This document shows positions 39,001 through 49,000 of a DNA stretch of 64,000 nucleotides, piece after piece (positions within the stretch are counted from its first letter, which is position 1; every line of letters starts with the position of its first letter). The DNA comes from Andalucia godoyi (taxonomy: Eukaryota > Discoba > Jakobea > Jakobida > Andaluciidae): NCBI GenBank assembly GCA_009859145.1, contig VRVR01000024.1, positions 62,001 to 126,000 of the forward strand, written 5' to 3'. Under the pieces are notes generated by a model, which saw only the letters and a program-made list of their open reading frames with translations, did not search any database and was not told the DNA's origin. A program made the position numbers and the translations under genes.

Positions 39001-40311
39001 TCTGCAGCTCTTCTGCATGATCTCGAAAGCTCCATTTCTGAGTCAGCAATGATTGAACAGAAACTGAGCTTTGAGCGTATCCGCAAAAAAGGTCTTTCCT
39101 CACCATTCAGCATTTTGTCCACATTGTTTGAACAGTTCAATGTTGTTCCAACGAGGCCATTCACAGATTTTGTAACGTCTGTTTTGCCCGATGCGTGGAT
39201 GGCTCTTCGAAACAGTGGCAGAGGCGAAGAGTCAACGGACGACTCTAAAAACCAGACAACCCATGAAGTTCCTACAGTCGACGTGAACGCCAGAATATGT
39301 ATGTCTGCTCTCGCCGGCCCTGCAATTGTGGAATTTGCTCCGTCGTCATTTTCATGTAGGCTGTCTCCTGTCTATGTTCCCAACCCGCTGATTCGATTGG
39401 GTTTGTACAACAAGGTGTTTGAAAAGGAGCGATGTGCGGATCTTGCAGTTCTTCACGAAGTATCTCGATTGCTACACGCCGAGTTTGGCCCACTCGACGA
39501 ATCTGCTTGTGTGTTGTTGAATTTTGCGCTGCTGGGTGCGTTGGCAGAGGCTGTCGGATTACAGCGTGTTGTGATTGGTAATGATTATGTTTTGTACAAA
39601 CCGAATTTCGTTCGGGAGTCACTCTCTTCTGACTTGTACGACGATGTGTCCTTGAGGCGTCCAGGAGGGGATATGAAGCCCGGTGATAGTTTTGCGGAAT
39701 CTGAATATGGAAAGGACGATACGAAAAAAAGTCTCAAGACCAAGCGCAATCATAGTTCTTTGTTCGTCACCGTTTCTGAAAAATCGGAGATGTTTCACGC
39801 TTTTGACAACTCCATTTCTCGTACTTTGCCCATGTCTGGAACTGAAGTTGCGCACCCAGTTCCTCAGTCTATTCATCTGGATGTTCTTGTGAAATCCCTT
39901 CGCCAGGTGCTTGAAGTGAAGGACGACAATTCCTGCCTGAGCGACTCTGTCGATTTCAGTTTCGCGTCTTCGGTTGCCCCGAACGACCCTTTTGAAATCG
40001 GTCAGCCCATCGACCAGGGTCCAACTGTGCGACTCGAAACATTTCCTCCGTTAATTGGAGGTGAAGATGCAGAAGCAGCCATGTTGAAAGCCACACACGC
40101 CACGTTGCGTGAGAATGCCCTTCGAAATGGGAGCAGGACGATTTCTGCGTATTTCGATTATGCTAGTGGCGGATTTCGCGAACGCGTCTCATTTTCGGAT
40201 GCTGGGACCGCGGTCCAGCATGTATTCTCTATTCTTGTGAAAGTTGGGGAGTTGGCAAACGTTCCTGTTGCTCAGTACTCTCTGTGGACTCCGGAATCGA
40301 GGAATGTGTAA
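36091..40311 (+). CDS. Mfd/RecG-like superfamily 2 protein with eroded helicase core, probably organellar
   Basis: 1406 residues from ATG 36091. The first 30 residues are basic and amphipathic (MFCRARLAFCG, VVRRLQSSASS), as in mitochondrial presequences. Residues about 90-110 (HLDYGVCRFLGL) resemble the CarD-type RNA polymerase interaction module of bacterial Mfd (HIEHGVGRY). The helicase part follows Mfd in order: LTNSERAYW, KWTADQEHVF, Walker A GRDGTGKRE (about 429), VLSATSIRCREHVL, LLISTPLL and LLILDEEQ (about 531-538). Differences from active enzymes: Lys-Arg replaces Lys-Thr/Ser in Walker A, DEEQ replaces DEEH, and the motif III position reads TSHRLSGES instead of TATPIPRT. The C-terminal half is not recognisable. 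Mfd couples transcription arrest to repair in bacteria and chloroplasts. Here a non-catalytic organellar role is inferred. Confidence 0.6.
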   Translation: MFCRARLAFCGQNQQLVNRVVRRLQSSASSPKYFVITSKGTVGHSKVRGEKGSRVEPVPPLAEVYASFLSPQAALDVSRLFQKYSLFVRCLPGDSAIHLDYGVCRFLGLSPSSTSRMDPADDSDALWLGFINGFASLGAEKVSRFFRFASPGAKSLPSSFRNVGWINRTTRIMNVISVQAHSLVELYLYSNLVLCKPFDCSFVFLSPEEASRPPLSVLYDFCDFIPYLTFDSISKLEAEGIYELIEKKAFPAVHDMPRMGRRTRDCVKELGVESPSLLLQRMEDVGCFGFEDLIIHMLSRKASHIGRFLSELYDKCLTMIKLVDVVDRVNQAAMVDSQYVSFLNYLEKRCVSPSGVVLKVPSLGCDVKHLTNSERAYWYQRFIRFGLCGWDVSDQPNVVSYKWTADQEHVFTSVINCLNSTACQRFVVSGRDGTGKREVMDRMIAAVVLSGQQVVVLSATSIRCREHVLRLNERFRKSIPGIRIGHLSRLAHSEDQEQTKADLQSGELNLLISTPLLFRDPQHSFENLGLLILDEEQGMSLDPKVYGVPDLKVGVRSVSFTSHRLSGESLSLVQRFCTYFELNELSCPSAESIHAYSKNVLSMLRRECGEPFLTMLFPEVMPGDYEDSPQDTHGPQHNEPLQTSPMRIHSHSEHVDLVLMDRSDDNIRKIVLSEPTVRVVVPCSRVLASATSRYKRIFADHTSFRIVSPGSLTMDKNERDFADFARGWARLAITPSFPSWVGATPKCRLILIDSGESLSPITFSQIIESVESSRLQAFRETFDLFGPLGSSEPLPANMTLIRDVLSSWKRIHEGPEGEKYYPISPFNVIRSLLMKPQIVFLTSFQDAKQVTAMRTYASLLDANMYGRHHGDVEATVVAHFLGTEYFRQYQAGSAVFLALLPEMIREVLLKLSSSPETVSSLLAKCRWRLLEVWNSAGQKMPGIGLKTENRKMGFHGPESDVSDSNAALRYSAALLHDLESSISESAMIEQKLSFERIRKKGLSSPFSILSTLFEQFNVVPTRPFTDFVTSVLPDAWMALRNSGRGEESTDDSKNQTTHEVPTVDVNARICMSALAGPAIVEFAPSSFSCRLSPVYVPNPLIRLGLYNKVFEKERCADLAVLHEVSRLLHAEFGPLDESACVLLNFALLGALAEAVGLQRVVIGNDYVLYKPNFVRESLSSDLYDDVSLRRPGGDMKPGDSFAESEYGKDDTKKSLKTKRNHSSLFVTVSEKSEMFHAFDNSISRTLPMSGTEVAHPVPQSIHLDVLVKSLRQVLEVKDDNSCLSDSVDFSFASSVAPNDPFEIGQPIDQGPTVRLETFPPLIGGEDAEAAMLKATHATLRENALRNGSRTISAYFDYASGGFRERVSFSDAGTAVQHVFSILVKVGELANVPVAQYSLWTPESRNV

Positions 40312-42242
40312 TCTGCAAGGCGTCTCGTTTCGTTTTTTAATACACGAAAACAGCACAGACGCGCTAAAACATCTTCCATATAAAAATCGCTGTCGAAGCC
40401 GAATAGAAACGTTCAGTCTCCCCCTGTTGGTGTTCCGAGAGACAGGGTGCGACAACAAAGCGCAACAATTCGCAAAACTCCTGCGAACAATGAAAGACAA
40501 ACAGAACATTCTGAGAAACAGTGAGCATCCAAAGACATATCCTGACGAAAGCAATTGCGGAAAATCCGAACAAAACAAGAAAGAAGACGAGGTTAAAGAA
40601 AACAGGAAAAGAGCACCAAAGAAAAAAATCAAACTGTAAACTCTAACGACTGACACCAGTCACTTGGGTTCAAGAACTGCAACAGCACCAGCAGCCCACG
40701 ACAATCGCGCCCACGCGGCCACCAGCCCGCGAGATCGGCCGAATGGGAAGAACAGAGGGAATATCCTAGAAAATGCGATCCTGCCGCAGGGAGTGCTACA
40801 ATGGTGAAAACCGCAACAGATGTGTTCGCTGTCCGCAAAAGGTGGAACGTGCACATTTGGAAAGAGGATCTTATAGTTATGCATCCAATAAAAGATATAA
40901 CCGGGAAATATAAAAGACGGTTTGTGTCAGTAAGATGCTTTCTGGAGAAAAACAAAACAAACAAATCACCAACTAATCCAACAACTACTTTAATATGAAA
41001 TCGAAGTAATGCTCCTCTGTAACCTCAAACATCATGACGTATCCCTCGTAAAGTACATATGTCATACCAAAAAATCCCTACAAACCAATACGACATCGTA
41101 CCCTGGCGCAGTTGACAGCAATCCGTTGAGTCACTGTTTGTCAACGGATTTCCAGTGCATCTGCAGTCGAAAACAACGCACCGGACTTTAGTCAAATGTC
41201 AGGATGCTGCTGTCAAATGCGAGTCTGCATTGCAGTAAACACCGCACACATCTGCAGTGGAATCCTGTCGCAACGGAATGACTTATCAATTCGATGGAGA
41301 AACCCAATGAAGCACATCGCGGCGGCATTTCTGCATTTTCGGCCATTTCGTGGATCCGTCTGAAAAGTATGCTGCTTGCGTGAGGAAAATCGAACCTCTC
41401 CTGCGCTTCTTCTGAACGTTTGTCGAAGTTCATGGGGAAGCAGGAGTAATGATGACTGGAAAAGAATAAACGGACGTTCAGAACAAATCGACAGTCAGAT
41501 TCTTCAATCAACATCTCGCTGAGAAGTTCATTTCGGCTAGAATTATAACAGCGAACTTCGCCAAAAGCATTGCTAGCGTTTCACGGAATGCTGAACGTTC
41601 ATTATGAACACTAGCTTCATTGGAAAAACTTGCACTTTTATGTCGGTCAAAAGTCAAATTGGGATAGGATGCTTTTGATTTGTCGTTCTAAAGGTTCTTT
41701 GAAAAAATGTCAGCTTTTTCGGTGCACTACTGGCTGTGTCGTTGAATGCAGCTCCAGTGCATCATCCAGACGAGTATTCATGGTCCACGCAGATCGACTC
41801 AGTAAAAATGAAAGACGCCTTTTGTTTTGACAACGTGGTTTGATGAGGATTCGAAAATGCATTGTTTCACACTTACCTGCAAGTTTACGTGTTCAGTTTT
41901 GTATTCTGCATTTTGACTCTTCTTGCCTTTCTGTGTGAGACTAAGGCTGTGAATGCTACCCAAATAACTCTGTTTTTCTTTGCAGTACCGCTGTCTCTGT
42001 AGAGCCATTACTCACCGTACGTTTGGCACGTCTGCGGAAGAATCGTTGATTCCTGTGCTGATTCAGCGTGTCGCATCATCAAGCGTTTGCTGTTCGCTGC
42101 GAACGGACGAGTTCTTCGGTTTTTCTTTGTTCTTGTTCGTCTGACGGCAGTTGATCTGATACTATCCAACCATCGATTCGTATGATCTTCGCGCAGCGTC
42201 GACGACGAGATGCAAGATCTTTGATAGCATTTTCGTGGGTTT
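40312..42242. other. 1.9-kb gene-poor stretch
   Basis: Short frames only. On the minus strand an acceptor-like GCATTTTCTAG near 40770 precedes a 31-codon frame starting DIPSVLPIRPIS and ending GCWCCCSS, a possible last exon. Another minus frame at 41188-41514 contains FDKRSEEAQERFDFPH and stays open for 108 codons. I recognise neither. A candidate region for introns, a decayed gene or ncRNA; nothing firmer is visible. Confidence 0.35.
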
Positions 42243-43929
42243 TTATTCCAGCTTTGTGGCAGAAACAATGTTAAATCGACGATACAAGATCACTCCCGCC
42301 ATGGAGAATGCATGAGAAGCAACGAACGCACACAGTGGCAAAAGACACACGGCTGAGAAAAGTTGACCGCGAACTATCAAAGATCGGATGAACATGTCCC
42401 ATTGCCCAGTCACAAATGAAGTTCCGACGAGCAGAATGATATCGAAGCAAAATGCAAGATAGGAACTTAATTGCAACTCTGCAATTAAGTCAGGGGAAAA
42501 GATCATGGAAAAGAAGTAGGATGTCAAGAATGACGCAACCATGTGGAATACACTAAAAATCTGCAGGATTCGCTGAGAAGCCAAAGCAAACGGTGCAGCC
42601 AAACATGTGAATCCGAGAACGACCAACCAAAACAGTACGGAGGGCAGCACACCCTTGAGAAGCAAACCGATTTTGTTAGACGGAACACTTAGGCCACCGT
42701 CCACAGCCGCAGCTGTTAGAAACAATGTCCAAGGAATCACGGCAAGCGAAGAAAAACGGAATGCCAAGAGCAAAGCCGAAGAACAGAGCAAGATTGCAAT
42801 CAAGAGAAATCTCAAGATGAACCGGGAATACTTTGGCACGTGTACAAGAGATGAGAGAGCGAGATCGATTCCGAGAAAGAAGCAGAGAGATGACGTCCAA
42901 GTGATACCAGAGACGAACACATCGTTTCTTTCAAGGTCAATCTTTTCGCCAAATGCCAATAATGCTGAAATATAAAACGTCGATTCCAAATCAGTAGCAA
43001 ACGCCGCTGTGTTGGCAGAAACATACGGGGAATCAACGCTGCCCCCAGAAGGTGCCAAACGCACACATGAGCGAATGTAGTCCAATGACTGTGAAGGGAT
43101 GTTCATGTTTTCCGACAGCAGAATATACACGCCTTGCGCTGTGCTCAGACAATCTGTACCAACGAGATCCACAGCTGAATTGGAAGGACGAGGCGCAAAG
43201 CCCCCATCAAAACCGTAATGGAGCTCCAAGAAATTTAAAACGTAATCGCGCGGAGTAGGGCAAGAAAGTTTCAATGTTTTTCGAAGGTAATAAAACCGCC
43301 AAGTATGCAGCAATGATGGAGTTTCAGATTGCCTGTTAAACACACCGCCACTTCGAACAGAAACCTTCGTCCCCAACGCATCGCACAGAGCTGCCTCTTC
43401 AATTTCACCGACCTGTGACAAATTGGAGAGGCTCATTACGACATAGAATACATCATCGAATGAAAAGGGCCATTCGAAATTCACAATCTTGAGATACTTC
43501 TTTTTGAGACCTTCGGGAATGTTCGCCGGAATCCTCGAACCAGTGTAACGAACCACGGATGTCCACAGGTAAGTATCTCGATCATTCAGGGACGTTGCAG
43601 ACGGGAGTTGTTTGGCAAGAGTCTGCGTAAACTGCTCGCTGACCCCGGAGACATTCAGAGCCGACAACGCGCCGGCAACCACACCCGCATATTCTGTGAG
43701 GAGCGTGGAACAGTAAGTTAAAACGAAAGATATATATGCATAGAAACAGGAACATACGAAGATTGGGAGGAGGCAGAAAGAGTCTTATGCCTTTTTCTAG
43801 GTTGTGAACAAATGACAACGGATCCGGGTTGTAGAAGCGTGCATTGTACAGCACAATGGAAGCGAAAACTGCGGCTAAAGAGACTGACAAAAGCCGCCGA
43901 TTTTCTAGAGCGCTTTTCGCTTTCGGCAT
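42243..43929 (-). CDS. Polytopic membrane protein of unknown function, two exons
   Basis: Exons 43758-43929 and 42243-43693 give 540 residues from ATG 43929 (MPKAKSALENRR). A signal anchor, LLSVSLAAVFASIVLYN, is at about 11-30. A soluble, probably lumenal, segment follows to about 290. It contains YVLNFLELHYGFDGGFAPRP and, after a gap, DCLSTAQGVYILLSE, recalling the repeat pattern of alpha-alpha toroid proteins such as prenyltransferase beta subunits. The last 240 residues contain about seven hydrophobic spans. The order (anchor, lumenal domain, C-terminal bundle) suggests an ER membrane protein such as a glycosylation or GPI-pathway subunit, but I cannot assign one. Without the intron the second exon opens at a GTG. 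Confidence 0.7.
43694..43757 (-). other. Spliceosomal intron in the 540-residue membrane protein gene
   Basis: 64 bases: donor TTC|GTATGT at 43757, TTTTAACTTACTG branch-like region, acceptor GCTCCTCACAG at 43694. Joining gives in-frame NLQYAGVVAGAL. Confidence 0.8.
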
Positions 43930-44355
43930 GAGCGGTGTCCAGCTTTCGTGATTGTTTCTTTCTTCCTCTGAGAAGTGCGTTTCAGTCTTGGTCTGTGCCA
44001 GCGTCGTTCTTTTTCCACCTCTAAACCAACGGAGCCCAGCCAACCTCAACTCGGCTGAACGCCTCAATCAAATTTCGAGAAACTCGAACTGCAACAATAA
44101 AAATAAATATGGAAGGACGTGAATCCCTGGAGTGGACTCCCCTGTCCCTTTTGACTGAAACTTTTCCGACAATCGCTGCTCTTGTTCGCAGCGTTTCAAA
44201 AATTCAGCTGCCTTCTCCAGGCTTGTTTTTCTCCATGTGCCTTTTTTTACGTTAATGGTTTCGTGAAAATTGGAACCAAAGGAATTTGGTCGCTGCCGTT
44301 CTCGGGCTGTGTTGTCTCCTCAATCTGGAGTGGTGCCTAGTAGCACATTTTGTTC
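43930..44355. other. Spacer between the membrane protein gene and the NTPase relic
   Basis: Contains a plus-strand frame of 48 codons from ATG 44109, listed separately; otherwise no gene seen. Confidence 0.5.
44109..44255 (+). CDS. Possible short gene or 5' gene fragment, 48 codons
   Basis: ATG 44109 to TAA 44255. It begins MEGRESLEWTPLSLLTETFP and continues into IAALVRSVSKIQLP, a composition unlike random spacer. It ends in a T-rich stretch about 100 bases before the NTPase relic. It could be the start of a gene cut off by the relic, a first exon, or chance. No homologue is recognised. Confidence 0.25.
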   Translation: MEGRESLEWTPLSLLTETFPTIAALVRSVSKIQLPSPGLFFSMCLFLR

Positions 44356-45636
44356 TCAAAGGCTTGGAGAAAGATCCATTTCCCATTCTTTGTATTTATC
44401 CAGGATGACTCTTGCTTTTTCGTCGCCCTCGTGAACACCGTCGAGGATTTGGTGTGAATCCACTGGGATCATTTTCAGACACTGCACAAAAAACGGATGT
44501 GCATGCTTGAACGTTGCATTAACGTGTTCTTTCGTGATGCGGTTCGCGGCTTGAATCAGTTGCTGATAAAACGGGGAACCGAGCACATCGGCCACATCGG
44601 TCACATCGGTTTGGTTCAACATATCATTGTTGAAGGATGTGTCTGACATCCTCTCCTTCCATTTTCCACACATGTGCACAGTCGTTCGCGGATGATCTCC
44701 GCTAAAAAGAAGACCCCATTGCAGATCAGCAGCGTCGCGCCACGCAGCATTTCCATAGATTGTGCCAGCCACTGTGTCAATGTCATTTCGTATCAACAGT
44801 GGCATTGGAACGGGGAAATTTCTCATGCTCGATCCCGTCGAAAAAACGGAGTACGGGTACAGTCAAGGTTCCGCAACTAATGGAATAACCATGACGTTCG
44901 CTAGTATGAGAGGAACTAATACCAAGTCCCGGAAATCGTCCAAAACTTTCGTTACAGACACGGTATTGCAAAGGGTGGGCACTTCATCAGCAACCAAGAC
45001 GCAGACGGCACCCCCTTTTTTCCGGGTCTGCTTTGTACTTCAGATATGCCTCCATAAAATTTTCCCGAGCTCTTGTGCAGCAGGAAACACCTACATGCCG
45101 ACAGAACGTGCTTCATGGTCGACCCCCTCCACATAACCAGTACAAAGAGATGAAAGAAGAAAACTTCTGGGGTGGGCTTTTCCTCTTATAGTCCCCCTGA
45201 ATTTCGTTCTGTTATTGAATGAAACGCATAACGATAAAATGAACTCTGAAGCCAAACTAGGGTCGAGAAGCGAATCTAAACGACTTTCTTCGATCTCAGT
45301 GAGCAGTCTAGATTTCCATGCCCCAGGTGCAGCGATGGATGTGACAACGACACGCGTCGATTTGTCTCGAATCATGCTCTTGGTGTAGGATTTCTCACAT
45401 GTGTCAGGGGACCACTGCGACCGAACAGAAGGGTGCATTTTGAGTCTGACGGCCCTAGCAGCAGGCGCTTTCGTGTCCTCAGTTGCAGCGATTGATGCAA
45501 CTGGAGATACGAGAGTAGGAAGAGGCGGTAGGCGTAGTGACACGCGGTCTCTTAGGAGGTCTGCGGGACCTAGGAGGCCCTGTATCGAGCGGAGTAGGCG
45601 TAGGCGAATGCGTCGTCCCAGCGCACTCACGCCCAT
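44356..45636 (-). pseudogene. Decayed P-loop NTPase of RHS/Crinkler-like type
   Basis: Read from ATG 45636 (MGVSALGRR) to a stop at 44356 in three frames. Pieces in order: an N-terminal module; VVVTSIAAPGAWKSRLLTEI, a Walker A in which the expected second Gly is Trp (TGG); LCVSFNNRT, the strand that follows in this class; a stop after RSVGM; then in another frame VLVADEVPTL (Walker B-like) to VIPLVAEP and a stop; then a third frame with MPLLIRNDID and GSPFYQQLIQAANR to the end. This is the layout of NTPases seen in retrotransposon-hot-spot and Crinkler-type multigene families. At least two frame breaks plus the Walker A change make it non-functional. The class call is from memory of its pattern and needs a profile search. 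Confidence 0.6.
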
Positions 45637-45764
45637 ATTTGAATAAAAGAGTGAAATCAACGAATGATGGAATAGATGGCTATGGATGCTCCGTTAAAGA
45701 GTGTCGAAAATGCGGAGCCTGTGTCGCAGGCTGAATTCTGGCCGAGCGTGCGTAAGCACGAATT
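45427..45764 (-). repeat. Dispersed repeat copy B: 5' module of the NTPase relic
   Basis: About 338 bases matching 35497-35927 in the same orientation. It covers the upstream region, ATG and first 70 or so codons of the relic. The match stops abruptly at 45427, inside the reading frame, and at 45764. Confidence 0.75.
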
Positions 45765-46040
45765 TCAACGGTACACTGCCGTACGAGTTTTTGCCAGTTG
45801 TAGAGGCCATCTTTCCCTGTTTGGGAACTTGGAGGGGGGAATTGGAAAGGCTTTTCTTTTTTTTGAGGGCCTCCTCCCCACCCCTCCCCCCTTCTTTCTG
45901 TTTGTCGTTCCCTTCCTTCATTTCGAACGCCATAATTATAGTACAGAAATCAAGATATTTCCTTCAATCGTTCCAATCTTCGACTTGACACGCATTGCTG
46001 CGGGACGTTGATATCGAATCCTTCATTTTGTTGGGAAAGA

Positions 46041-49000
46041 ATGAACGACGACGACGATTCTGTCTGGCTTGTCACACCGGATTCCTCTCGTGCGTCGTCC
46101 CCGGTTGATGACACAAAGATGTTGGATGATCGACAGAAAGATTCCGCTCCCCGAAGGCTTGTTGGATATTCCGCTCCAAAAGACGTTGTGGAAGACTGGG
46201 ATAACGATTTCTTGATTGAGAAGAGCTTGAAAGAACCCGAAGACGACGATAGGTCGTCCCTTGTGTTGTTTCTGAATGGCCCTCCGAGTTCTGCGCCGGG
46301 GATAATGTCCGATGGCAAGTCTTTGTTCTCGGACATCGTGTTCATCCTTACATCTTCGAGTTTTTCGAACAGACACACGGATTCTCAGGATTCTGATGTT
46401 CTTTTTTCAAACTTTCTTGAAGAATGTGAAGATGATCCCAAATACACGGACCTGTCATGGACGCTGCCAATATATTTTGGTCACGAGTTTTCTTTTGCAG
46501 ATAAGGATTATATTGAACCTGATGGGGAGAAAGCGGAATGGCAGTATGAGTTGGCGCGTGCTAGGTACGAAAAGGACGTTTCTTCTGGAGTGAACAGAAG
46601 TGCTTTGTTTTCCGCAGTCGCAGAACTGCTGCGAACGAGGCGCGGCAGCGTTTGGAAAGAGATATCTTCCATACAAGGACTGTGTTCATGTGAAAGATCG
46701 TGGTCTCTTTGTCAGCATGTTGTATGGCTGCAGCACACTCACACTCAATGGGATGCCGATGCTTTTTCTGAAGCCGAGGCTTTGTTGCAGAATTGTTGCA
46801 GATGTCTTTTTCGGCCTGTATCGGAAAGAGAACTTCTTTTGGTGAAGCTGTGGCAAGCAGCAGTGACGAAGGATCGTGATATTCGCTCTTTGGAATCATT
46901 ATTGCAGCTGTTGAAGTCCTTCTTTGAGAATGTCAAAGACGTTCCTCCACAGGCAATTTTCTTCCAGTTTCCATTCTCTCCTCGGGTCTCCGGCATCGCT
47001 GCGATATCTCTTTCAACGTTGTTTTTAGTCAGATTTGGAAGTGAATCCAAGGACAAGAGCGTCTCATCGGATGTTGTGCGGGCTTCTACTCGCAGTTTGT
47101 GCATTCGTCTTATCGAGTATGTGCACGAGGATCCGGTTTCCGTCTTCAGCTCGCTTGTCCGAAGAGTTGTCCTTGCCATTCACAGAGAATCGTTTCCTCT
47201 TGAGACGAGCGTGTCTTCTGTTGATGAAGAATTCAAAGAGGATGATTGGGATGTGTCTTCTGAGGAAATGCCAAACGATCGACCGTCTTTGTCTGCGCTG
47301 CTGAATGCTGTATTAACTGTCTCCGATGAGGACGACGTTTCCCGTGCGTGCACGAAAGACGGAAAGTCCAGAGATTTGGAGATCCAAGACGAGGATTTTG
47401 TATGGAGTGATAGTAGACTCTGCCTTTTCCCTTCATTTTTGGACCCTTCCACCGTTTTTGGACAAGACAGCAGTCGCTGGATTGGGCAAAAGGACAATTT
47501 TACTTCTACGCTCCCTTCTGTGAACATTCTTCGGATTCCTCGGCCTCCACATGCAGCACATTTGCGGAGTTTACGTCCTGCCAATTTCGAAAAGTTTCTT
47601 CGTTCATTTGCTCGGGTTCCGCCGTATGGTCAGTTAACGGATTCGCAGAAAGATCTGTTGGCAATGTCCTCCAGTGATTTGGAAGTTCAAAAAATCGACA
47701 TCAGGGTCAGAAGCGAGTTGTCGTATCTTGATACGTTTTCTCTTGAATGGGCTTCGTTCTTCATGGACGCTGCTAGGCTTTATGCGGCTCGTCGAAACCT
47801 CTACTTCCTTTCGAAGTTGCTGGATCTGTTTTTTGATTCCTGGATTGCATACAATGAGTCTGCAACTGGTGACGAGGATCATTTGTGGCAGATGTCAGTC
47901 CTGGGCGGTCATTTGTTGGAGGAATACGCCTCATTCGTTTTGCAATGGCCGACGGATGTTGCTGTCTCTTCTTCGAGTGGAGGAGGGCTTGACTTGTTGT
48001 CTGGAGTAATTGAGAAGTTGACTATATTATCAGACCGGCTATGCGTCATTATTCCTCTGCGGCCGTATTTCTTGCTAATGAAGGCACGGGTTATGGCTCA
48101 CCAAGCCTTTAACGCTGCTGACACTGTGGTGGAAGACGTAGTTGCCATAATTATCGATGTTTTGCAGAACAGACTAGACGAGGATTTGAATGATACTCAA
48201 CTGCGACTGGAATATAGCTGTATTGCGGTTTCCGATTTGTGCATTCTTGCGTCCGGGCGATCTCCGTTGACGCTATGTTCTGCTTCCAGTACGACGAGAC
48301 CTGTTAGTAGTCGAAGATTTTCTACAGTAGTCTTACCAACCAGTGCATCGCCGCACAATTCTGCATCGTACGGGTCGTTTTCTGAAAGTTCGGAAACTTC
48401 TGAAGAAGTTGCGGATTTCCTTGTCGCCCAAGCTCTTGAGTATTTTTCAAACTCTCGATGGGCTCAGGAGGAAAATCGACTGCGTTTTCTTCGTGATTCT
48501 CTTCCACTTTTGCCTTCAGGTATCTGTCGTGCTCGCGTAGCGTTCGTTTTGTCGCTGTGTGCACCAACTTCTGCGTCGTCGGAGTCATACATCTTTGAGT
48601 CGACTGTGCTTTGTCACATTCTGTCCGTGGATGCCGCTGTAGAAGAAAGGAACAGAGAATTTTCTTTTTCTCCTAATGCAGATAGCGGAAAAACCTTCAG
48701 TTTTCAAGGAAGGTCAAGCGTTTACTCGAAGCTCGACTGTGGCGTGGATTTTGATGTGCCAACTTTCTCTCCTCTAGTTCCATTCCGATTCTTAACCGCA
48801 CCTTTGTATTCTCCATCATTTTTATCTGGCATCCTTCCTTTGTTCTGCAAGGTTCTTATGTCGTTTGGTGATAAGTATGTGTATGCTTCCGCTTTGTATG
48901 AATCTGTTTTGATAATGCGTGCACAGCTATTTGGTTCACGGCTGTCTTTTCCCAGTACACCGTCGCCGACGAATTCCGTGGTGTCTGTGGATCCTTTCCT

